Source: an uncultured cyanobacterium (lineage in GTDB: Bacteria; Cyanobacteriota; Cyanobacteriia; Phormidesmidales; Phormidesmidaceae). Taken from it: a stretch of 5,220 nucleotides of DNA. A program made the position numbers and the translations under genes. Positions within the stretch are counted from its first letter, which is position 1. Each line of letters opens with the position of its first letter. The notes under the pieces were generated by a model that saw nothing but the letters and a program-made list of their open reading frames with translations, searched no databases and was not told the DNA's origin. The stretch spans positions 1 to 5,220 of the forward strand of contig CALHGI010000215.1 in the NCBI GenBank assembly GCA_938029995.1. Reading direction: 5' to 3'. This document shows positions 1 to 5,220 of this stretch, piece by piece.

Positions 1-3000
1 CTCAGCGCATAAGAGATCGTACTTATGTTGATAATAATGGGGATTATGGGTCGCCCACAGATGTAGTTTCTCTTTACCAACAACAATCCATTTTTCTAAC
101 TGAGTTTTCTCAAGAGATAAGGTGCGAGGTTGTTCAAGCAAAAGGGCCAAACAGGTTAATGTTCCGGTAAAAAAGAGTAGGGACGTGTTGAGTGAACCCA
201 GGCCACTTCTGGCAATGCCACAGGCTCGCTGATAAAAGTCCAAGGCATTATCAAAATCCTCAAACAGATAACAGAGGATTAATTTATGAATATACCAGCA
301 CCAAAGACCGAATTTATTCTGATTATTTTCAAATTGAGCTCCATCAACAGTTTCATCAAATGCCTTGCCAATCAGTTGGGTTGGGTTATTAGCATCCCCC
401 AAGAGGTTAAGAACAGTCTGATGCAAAATGCGGTTGTAGCCTAGAGCAGTGTTCTGATTGATGGCCGCAACTGCCCGACTATAGTGAGCCACATCAACGG
501 CTAAGGATGAAAGCTCATGACCAGCAAAATACTTGTGAGTACAGTAAATATGAGCGGCATAGCCCGCGGAGGATAACTCACCGGTTTCTAACCCGATGCT
601 ATAGGCTTGCTGGAGCGACGCTAAGGTATTTTCAATCGGTTCTTTCCAGTGACTGATAAACATATGAATCACAACAAGCGTAGTCGAAGCTTGACTGAAT
701 GTCCCGAATTGTTCGATGAGTTGTGCCGCAGCCTGACCAAAGCGATATCCGGTTTCGATATCATTGACGGCATGACAAGTGAGCATCCCATAACTCGCAT
801 AGCTCAAGGCAGATTCTGCCATATTGCCGTGAATCAAGGAAATCTGCATCATTTTTAAGCCTATGAGAGCATAAAGTTCAGGCTTAGAGTTATAGGCGGC
901 TTCCCCAGCTTTGACGAGCAGGAGGAGCAATGTTTTGGGGTAACGGGATGTCGTTTGGGGTAATGCTAGAATCTCGGTGGCTGAGCGGCCTGCTAATAAT
1001 CGCTGGGTTTCCTGTAGATATGTTTTGAAATCATCATCAGGCTGGTCTGGAAATTCAATCCCCAAAGATGCCAGGGCCTTTAAACCAAGAGTAATCGCCT
1101 CTAAGAACTGTCCCTGAACGGTCTTGGCTTCCATCTCGACTTCATAGACTTTCACCGTGTCCAGCGGGTCCTGTGCCTGCTGTTTAACCGACGGAGTAAA
1201 GGCCTCCATATCATGCCAGTTGCCACTGAGATAGGCCGCTGAGACGGACGTATTATAGATCTCTAGGGTGAGGTCATAATGAGTGTGCCAGCTATCGGTT
1301 GGTAACAACTCACGGCAGACCTGCAAACACTTATTGGCGGTGCGGTAGGCTGTGTTAGAAATGGCTTGTTTCGCCGCTCTTAGATTTAACTGAATCAGGA
1401 CTTGTTGCTCAACCTCATCGGTGACCAAATGGTGCCCCAGATTCAATTGGCTAATGATTTCAAAGAGACGATCACCTTGCTTATCTGGAGGAGTCTTCCG
1501 AAGCCAACGTCTACCAATTTCAAGGTGAACTTGCTGGGTTTGATTTTCTGGGATCAGACGATATGCAGCTTGTTGCACTCGGTCATGTAGAAATCGATAG
1601 CTAATGGTGAGATCGGTCAAATCTGTTGTCTTTTGTTGTAACTCTAAAGGTTTCTGAGAACTCTCATCAGAATCGCTTTCTATTATTATTTGAAATGTTT
1701 TCTCAAAACAGGATTGATTAGTCTCCTGCAAGAAGTTACACGGATTACTTTCTGGAATGATTAATCCATTTTGAAGTGCTGGCCAGAGGTTAGTAGAAAC
1801 GTCCTTTGGAGTCACATCACACATTATGGCAAGGGTGGCTGCATCAAATCGATTACCAATGCAGGCCGCGATTTTTAAGACTTCTTGAGTAGCCGTAGAC
1901 AGCGTTTGCAAGCGCTCCACCATATAGTCCACGACATCATCCGTCAGCGCGAATCCTTGTATCTGAGCTAAATCACACTGCCAATGACCCTGGTCTGAAT
2001 CAAAGGTGATGTAACCGTCATTGTGTAATCCTGCTAAGAACTGAGTGGTAAACAACGGATTACCCTGAACCTTTTGATAGACCAATCGCGTCAGCGGCTT
2101 TGCGGCATCTAAGGAACATAGCAGGGTATCCGCAACCAGCCGATTGACGTCACTCTGGGTAAGGGGGGCTAACCTTAATGTATGAACAGGTGCATTTTTT
2201 CGTGCCATTTCATCCAAGGTCAGCATTAATGGATGCCCTGCCAAGACGTCATTATCTCGATAGGCACCCAGGACTAACAGATAGCCTTTTGCTAAACCTT
2301 TGAGATCAATCAGTATCTTGAGTAAGTTTAGGGACGCTGGATCAACCCATTGCAAGTCATCTAGAAAAATAACTAGGGGATGATCTGGAGCGGTAAATAC
2401 CTGCACAAATCTACTAAACACAAGATTAAATCGATTTTGGGAAGCCATTCCCGAGAGTTCTAGGGCAGGGGGTTGCTGACCAATAATGTGTTCTAGTTCC
2501 GGAATAACCTCTAAAATGACCTGACCATTGCGCCCCAAAGTTTCTAGGATCTTTGTTTTCCAGAGGGCTAATACCTGATCCGATTCCCCCAGCAACTGTC
2601 CAACCAATCTCCGCAAAGCTTGAACAAAGGCGGATAAGGGAACATTTTGGTTGAACTGGTCAAACTTTCCCTGGATGAAATAACCCCGTTGTCGGACAAC
2701 AGATTTTTGGATCTCATTAACTAGAGCGGTTTTACCTATCCCCGAGGACCCAGTTACCATTAAAAGTTCGGCCCCCCCTTGAACAGCTCGGTTGAAGCCA
2801 TCTAGCAATGTTTGAACATCGGCGTCCCGTCCGTAAAGTTTTTCGGGAATGAGAAAGCGATTATTCTGATCCCGTGTTCCCAATTCAAATAAGGGAATCG
2901 TTCCCGTTCTTTCCCAGGACTGCTGACAACGTTCTAAATCATGCCTGAGACCCAGGGCACTCTGATAACCATCCTCAGCATTTTTCGCCATCAGTTTGAT

Positions 3001-3807
3001 AATAATGGCCTGCATGATTTCCGGAACAGCGCATGGACTGGCTTCTGGAAATATAACTGGACTGGCAAGATGACGATGTACCAGTTCCATGGGATCCATG
3101 GTCGAGAAGGGAAGTTCCCCGACCAATAACTCGTACAGAGTGACACCAAGGGAGTAATAGTCCGTTCGATAATCAATCCCCCGGTTTATTCGTCCCGTCT
3201 GTGCAGGAGACATGTAGGCCAATGTACCTTCTAGGACATTGGGATTTACCAGTTGTGCTTGTTCTCTGGGCAACAAACTGGCAATACCAAAGTTGGTTAG
3301 CTTAACTTGCTTTGTTTCCTGATGAATAAGGATGTTGGCAGGCTTAATGTCCTTATGGATAACTCGTTGCTGGCTAAGGTAATGAAGGGCGTCTGTAAGC
3401 TGGAGGGCAATGGCTAATACTTCAGACAGAGTACGTTCCTGGGTCTGTTGCCAATAGGCTGCCAGAGAAATCAAGTTCTCATCGGGAAAGATCAGGGCAT
3501 ACCCGCTGTTATATCGTTCCAGGGCAAGGGGTTGGGCAATGGCAGAATGGTTCAGTTGATATGCGATCGCATACTGATTGCGAAACTGAACCAGCTCAGT
3601 AAGACTAGGCTGGAGGGATCGCAATATCTTAATCACGACCGGATATTCTTGGGCAAGCGCACCAGGTTCTGAAACGTTGGTTGTTATTAAACCATTTTCC
3701 TCCACCGCCGTCGCTCTATAAACAGCAGTACGACTATCGATATAGAGTTGTTCAGTAAGGGTATAACCTTGAATTGACGGTAGACCGTGACTAAAAAAAT
3801 CTGACAT
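1..3807 (-). CDS. Large multidomain signalling protein: (pseudo)kinase fold, AAA/STAND-like ATPase, helical TPR-like region (HstK-type; C-terminus outside window)
   Basis: The frame is open for 1269 codons from ATG at 3807 to the left edge, with no stop or frameshift. The start is secure: an in-frame TGA lies at 3817-3819 and a strong Shine-Dalgarno sequence sits 9 nt upstream. Residues about 14-290 form a Ser/Thr-kinase fold: K60 in VVIKIL, catalytic loop HKDIKPANIL (151-160), NFG at 172-174, SPAQ at 200-203, D216 in the alphaF helix. Residues about 323-530 are an AAA_16-type ATPase with Walker A GSSGIGKT (353-360) and Walker B LVIFLDDLQW (478-487). The signature LHDRVQQAAY lies near 740-749. 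Residues from about 770 to 1269 are almost entirely helical and TPR-like, with no convincing membrane segment. Cyanobacterial relatives (HstK-type) continue into GAF and histidine kinase domains, so the missing end probably holds these (inference). Family assignment is very confident; input signal and target are unknown. Oddities: four degenerate kinase residues (Q78, N172, A202, G280), a long beta2-beta3 insert at about 35-55, and an acidic, Gln-rich insert at about 690-735. Confidence 0.96.
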   Translation of the reverse strand, partial: MSDFFSHGLPSIQGYTLTEQLYIDSRTAVYRATAVEENGLITTNVSEPGALAQEYPVVIKILRSLQPSLTELVQFRNQYAIAYQLNHSAIAQPLALERYNSGYALIFPDENLISLAAYWQQTQERTLSEVLAIALQLTDALHYLSQQRVIHKDIKPANILIHQETKQVKLTNFGIASLLPREQAQLVNPNVLEGTLAYMSPAQTGRINRGIDYRTDYYSLGVTLYELLVGELPFSTMDPMELVHRHLASPVIFPEASPCAVPEIMQAIIIKLMAKNAEDGYQSALGLRHDLERCQQSWERTGTIPLFELGTRDQNNRFLIPEKLYGRDADVQTLLDGFNRAVQGGAELLMVTGSSGIGKTALVNEIQKSVVRQRGYFIQGKFDQFNQNVPLSAFVQALRRLVGQLLGESDQVLALWKTKILETLGRNGQVILEVIPELEHIIGQQPPALELSGMASQNRFNLVFSRFVQVFTAPDHPLVIFLDDLQWVDPASLNLLKILIDLKGLAKGYLLVLGAYRDNDVLAGHPLMLTLDEMARKNAPVHTLRLAPLTQSDVNRLVADTLLCSLDAAKPLTRLVYQKVQGNPLFTTQFLAGLHNDGYITFDSDQGHWQCDLAQIQGFALTDDVVDYMVERLQTLSTATQEVLKIAACIGNRFDAATLAIMCDVTPKDVSTNLWPALQNGLIIPESNPCNFLQETNQSCFEKTFQIIIESDSDESSQKPLELQQKTTDLTDLTISYRFLHDRVQQAAYRLIPENQTQQVHLEIGRRWLRKTPPDKQGDRLFEIISQLNLGHHLVTDEVEQQVLIQLNLRAAKQAISNTAYRTANKCLQVCRELLPTDSWHTHYDLTLEIYNTSVSAAYLSGNWHDMEAFTPSVKQQAQDPLDTVKVYEVEMEAKTVQGQFLEAITLGLKALASLGIEFPDQPDDDFKTYLQETQRLLAGRSATEILALPQTTSRYPKTLLLLLVKAGEAAYNSKPELYALIGLKMMQISLIHGNMAESALSYASYGMLTCHAVNDIETGYRFGQAAAQLIEQFGTFSQASTTLVVIHMFISHWKEPIENTLASLQQAYSIGLETGELSSAGYAAHIYCTHKYFAGHELSSLAVDVAHYSRAVAAINQNTALGYNRILHQTVLNLLGDANNPTQLIGKAFDETVDGAQFENNQNKFGLWCWYIHKLILCYLFEDFDNALDFYQRACGIARSGLGSLNTSLLFFTGTLTCLALLLEQPRTLSLEKTQLEKWIVVGKEKLHLWATHNPHYYQHKYDLLCAE
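3563..3570. repeat. HIP1 octamer GCGATCGC inside the kinase-fold coding region
   Basis: This is an exact copy of the highly iterated palindrome HIP1, which is over-represented in many cyanobacterial genomes. It lies at the centre of a 14-bp perfect palindrome, TATGCGATCGCATA (3560-3573). It falls within codons of the alphaC-helix region of the large protein. It supports a cyanobacterial origin; I noticed only this one copy. Confidence 0.8.
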
Positions 3808-3820
3808 AGCCGTAAATCAC
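3807..3820. repeat. Direct repeat copy 2: TAGC + C + GTAAATCAC, overlapping the ribosome binding site
   Basis: TAGCCGTAAATCAC on the plus strand shares the 9-mer GTAAATCAC and the preceding TAGC with the copy at 3937-3949. It covers the first base of the start codon and most of the Shine-Dalgarno region of the large gene. A factor bound here could affect translation or early transcription; this is speculative. Confidence 0.45.
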
Positions 3821-3822
3821 CT
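3817..3822 (-). promoter_or_regulatory. Ribosome binding site AGGTGA of the large kinase/ATPase gene
   Basis: On the minus strand AGGTGA matches the 16S anti-Shine-Dalgarno consensus and ends 9 nt before the ATG at 3807. Its TGA is also an in-frame stop for the downstream gene. That makes 3807 the earliest possible start and fixes the start call. Confidence 0.75.
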
Positions 3823-3828
3823 GAAATA

Positions 3829-3857
3829 TATTTAGGAAACTACCCCAGGGATATCAA
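3829..3857 (-). promoter_or_regulatory. Weak sigma70-type promoter candidate (TTGATA / 17 bp / TAAATA)
   Basis: The minus strand has TTGATA (3857 to 3852), a good -35 match, then a 17-bp spacer and TAAATA (3834 to 3829), a mediocre -10. Transcription would begin right at the Shine-Dalgarno sequence and leave a leader of under 20 nt. The element is plausible by spacing but unconvincing as the main start. Confidence 0.22.
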
Positions 3858-3892
3858 CAGGGTTCATAATTGGAATACGTGACATTACATGC

Positions 3893-3898
3893 TCTATA
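3893..3898 (-). promoter_or_regulatory. Candidate -10 element TATAGA downstream of the CRP-like site
   Basis: TATAGA on the minus strand matches 4 of 6 bases of TATAAT. No recognisable -35 box lies 16-18 bp upstream. The implied start, near 3886, would put the centre of the CRP-like inverted repeat at about -43, close to the -41.5 typical of class II activation, where a poor -35 is tolerated. The assignment rests on geometry only. Confidence 0.25.
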
Positions 3899-3921
3899 AG
3901 TACTCAAGTTTAAGCCAAATA

Positions 3922-3937
3922 AGTGACAGAATTCACT
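3922..3937. promoter_or_regulatory. CRP-like inverted repeat AGTGA-N6-TCACT
   Basis: AGTGA and TCACT form a perfect 5-bp inverted repeat around the 6-nt spacer CAGAAT. The inner GTGA-N6-TCAC is exactly the core of the CRP-family operator (TGTGA-N6-TCACA), which cyanobacterial SyCRP1-type regulators also recognise. The outermost bases differ from consensus. The site is about 122 bp upstream of the large gene's ATG and about 100 bp downstream of the hybrid kinase stop, so the large gene is the natural target. Binding is inferred, not shown. Confidence 0.4.
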
Positions 3938-3949
3938 AGCGTAAATCAC
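3937..3949. repeat. Direct repeat copy 1: TAGC + GTAAATCAC
   Basis: TAGCGTAAATCAC on the plus strand, directly abutting the CRP-like inverted repeat. A second copy with one extra C lies at the start codon of the large gene (3807-3820). Short repeats of this size can arise by chance, but both copies lie in the regulatory gap. Confidence 0.45.
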
Positions 3950-4031
3950 TATGTTCACGTTCGAGTCTACCCCCCGCCTTGAATGATGCCACTGTCGTAA
4001 CGACCCACTCGGTATTTTCATACATTCCCCC

Positions 4032-5220
4032 TTATTGACCTAATAACGTCTGAATGGACCGGACTAACTGTTTGAGCTTAACGGGTTTGCTGAGATACTC
4101 ATTTGCACCAGCCTCCAGGCAACGCTCTTTATCACCCGCCATGGCCAGAGCAGTTAGGGCAATAATAGGCACCTGTCGGAGCTGGGGCGATTGGCGAAGC
4201 CGCTGCATGGATTCAATGCCATCTAATTCCGGCATTTGAATATCCATCAAAATTAAGTCTGGATGGTGAGATTGGGCCAATTTAAGCGTTTCTAGACCAT
4301 CATTTGCCACCATCAGTCGATAGCCAACGGTTTCTAAATAGGACACCATTAAGCTAATGGTATCTTCATTGTCTTCCGCTAAAAGGATAAGGGGGGACTC
4401 ATCTGGTGGCGCAGGTAGGCTGGGCGAGTTGATCTCATCAGACAATGGGTCCGCCTCAATTTGAGACACATCAGGTTCGTAGGGTAGGTTGATACAAAAA
4501 CAACTGCCCACGCCCACTTCACTGGTTAAACTAACGGTTCCCCCGTGCAGCTCCGCCATTTGTTTAACTAAAACTAAGCCCAATCCCGTTCCCATATATT
4601 TTCGATTCAGGGTGCTATCAATTTGGGAAAAGGGTTTGAAGAGTTTAGTGATGTGTTCTGGTGCAATGCCAATGCCCGTATCCGTCACGCTTAATTGGAT
4701 ATAGTTTTTAGCTCGTAATGGGCCAGATTTCCACCCCCATTTTTTGGGATTTTGGTCCGATTCAAAAATTGTTTGGGTGTCTACGGCTGTCTCAGTTTGG
4801 TTCTGTTGGCGATAGCTAACTTCCAAGGCAACAGAGCCCCCTTCAGGGGTGAATTTAACTGCGTTATTAAGCAGATTCACCAGACTCTGAAGTATGCGTC
4901 GTCCATCAATGGATAGGGTGGGAGCAAGGGGGGGAATAGCTGTCGTCAGGGAAATGTGTTTTTTGATGGCTTGTTGTTGAACCAGGGTCAGGCTAGATTC
5001 ACACAAACTCGCAATATCGGTAGCACTCACATCTATTTCGAACTGCCCTGCTTCAATTTTGGCAACATCGAGAATATCGTTGATCAGGTCTAGTAAATGG
5101 GTACCGCTGCGTTCAATGGTTTTTAGGTATTTGAGTTGCGATTGGGTCAAGGGGCCAAAGACCTCATCTTGCAAGGCTTCAGACAGGCCCAAAATGGAAT
5201 TCAGCGGGGTGCGGAGTTCG
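4032..5220 (-). CDS. Hybrid sensor histidine kinase with C-terminal receiver domain (N-terminus outside window)
   Basis: The frame enters open at the right edge and ends with TAA at 4032-4034, giving 395 visible residues (numbered here from Glu at 5219). The first residues, ELRTPLNSIL, are the H box just after the phospho-accepting His. The last window base (g at 5220) fits a CAC His codon. DHp helices span about 1-61. The HATPase domain has an N box NLLNNAVKF (115-123), G1 DTGIGI (180-185), F box LFKPFSQID (193-201) and G2 GTGLGL (210-215), all intact. A Pro/acidic linker (about 247-275) leads to a receiver domain with acidic pair E282/D283, phospho-acceptor D326 in LILMD, T356 and K378. The protein should autophosphorylate on His and pass phosphate to D326. 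Having the receiver at the C-terminus suggests a phosphorelay or self-regulation. The sensor region lies beyond the window, so the signal is unknown. An unusual stretch of about 35 residues lies between the N and G1 boxes (about 136-170). Confidence 0.95.
   Translation of the reverse strand, partial: ELRTPLNSILGLSEALQDEVFGPLTQSQLKYLKTIERSGTHLLDLINDILDVAKIEAGQFEIDVSATDIASLCESSLTLVQQQAIKKHISLTTAIPPLAPTLSIDGRRILQSLVNLLNNAVKFTPEGGSVALEVSYRQQNQTETAVDTQTIFESDQNPKKWGWKSGPLRAKNYIQLSVTDTGIGIAPEHITKLFKPFSQIDSTLNRKYMGTGLGLVLVKQMAELHGGTVSLTSEVGVGSCFCINLPYEPDVSQIEADPLSDEINSPSLPAPPDESPLILLAEDNEDTISLMVSYLETVGYRLMVANDGLETLKLAQSHHPDLILMDIQMPELDGIESMQRLRQSPQLRQVPIIALTALAMAGDKERCLEAGANEYLSKPVKLKQLVRSIQTLLGQ

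Larger units (their letters stand above)
3808..4031. other. Intergenic region between the hybrid kinase and the large kinase/ATPase gene
   Basis: This 224-bp gap separates two minus-strand genes. I find no credible gene in it. It contains the ribosome binding site of the downstream gene, a GTGA-N6-TCAC inverted repeat, a split direct repeat (GTAAATCAC), two weak promoter candidates, and an 11-nt palindrome gtcgtaacgac (3994-4004). No hairpin followed by a T-run is visible on the minus strand after the hybrid kinase stop. Read-through from the upstream gene therefore cannot be excluded, although the gap is large enough for the downstream gene to have its own promoter. Confidence 0.8.

Noticed and set aside
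124..180. Hydrophobic stretch LLFFTGTLTCLALLL (about residues 1210-1224) as a transmembrane helix
   Set aside because: It is short, isolated and interrupted by polar residues, and sits in the helical repeat region, where relatives have a similar buried helix.
192..858. Small plus-strand ORFs (192-392, 649-858) and similar short frames elsewhere (1402-1590, 2941-3129, 3448-3672, 4054-4239, 4489-4704)
   Set aside because: All lie antisense to the two long minus-strand coding regions, whose translations match known domains. None has a recognisable product.
3087..3101. Near-palindrome CCATGGGATCCATGG
   Set aside because: It is imperfect by one base and fully explained by the coding sequence (STMDPME). 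No regulatory context is apparent.
2991..3176. 61-codon minus-strand ORF
   Set aside because: It is out of frame with, and entirely inside, the kinase-fold coding region, and looks like a shadow frame.
3994..4004. Palindrome gtcgtaacgac as a terminator of the hybrid kinase gene
   Set aside because: The stem is only about 4-5 bp with a tiny loop and no T-run follows on the minus strand.
5190..5192. TTG at 5192 as the start codon of the hybrid kinase
   Set aside because: The frame is open upstream to the edge and encodes ELRTPLNSI, the conserved H box just before this codon. It is an internal Leu and the gene begins outside the window.

Overview
The window looks like cyanobacterial chromosome. 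The evidence is the very large protein on the minus strand, which has the domain order of the cyanobacterial HstK-type signalling proteins (Ser/Thr-kinase fold, then AAA/STAND-like ATPase, then a long helical region). A GCGATCGC (HIP1) palindrome inside that gene supports this. The genus cannot be fixed from this stretch alone.

Layout: both genes are on the minus strand, so they read from right to left, and both run off the window. At the right (4032-5220) is the 3' part of a hybrid sensor histidine kinase: the end of the H box, the DHp helices, the HATPase domain and a C-terminal receiver domain. The window edge falls immediately after the codon that should be the phospho-accepting histidine. 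A 224-bp gap (3808-4031) follows. It holds a strong ribosome binding site, a CRP-like inverted repeat, a short direct repeat and weak promoter candidates, with no convincing terminator. The rest (1-3807) is one uninterrupted reading frame of 1269 codons. It opens with a protein-kinase fold, continues with a Walker A/B ATPase and ends in a long alpha-helical, TPR-like region that is still open at the left edge. By family precedent the missing C-terminus should carry GAF and histidine kinase domains; this is inference.

How they may work together: both are phosphorelay-type signalling proteins in tandem and in the same orientation. The hybrid kinase looks catalytically competent: its nucleotide-binding boxes and receiver active-site residues are all present. 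The large protein's ATPase also looks intact. Its N-terminal kinase fold, however, has lost several residues that are near-invariant in active kinases: the alphaC Glu, the DFG Asp, the APE Glu and the Arg that pairs with the APE Glu. It keeps the catalytic-loop Asp, Lys and Asn. It is therefore best read as a likely pseudokinase or strongly modified kinase.

I saw no mobile element, CRISPR array, tRNA or rRNA gene, and no evidence of a wholly new system. The degenerate kinase domain and the CRP-like site upstream of its gene are the points most worth following up.
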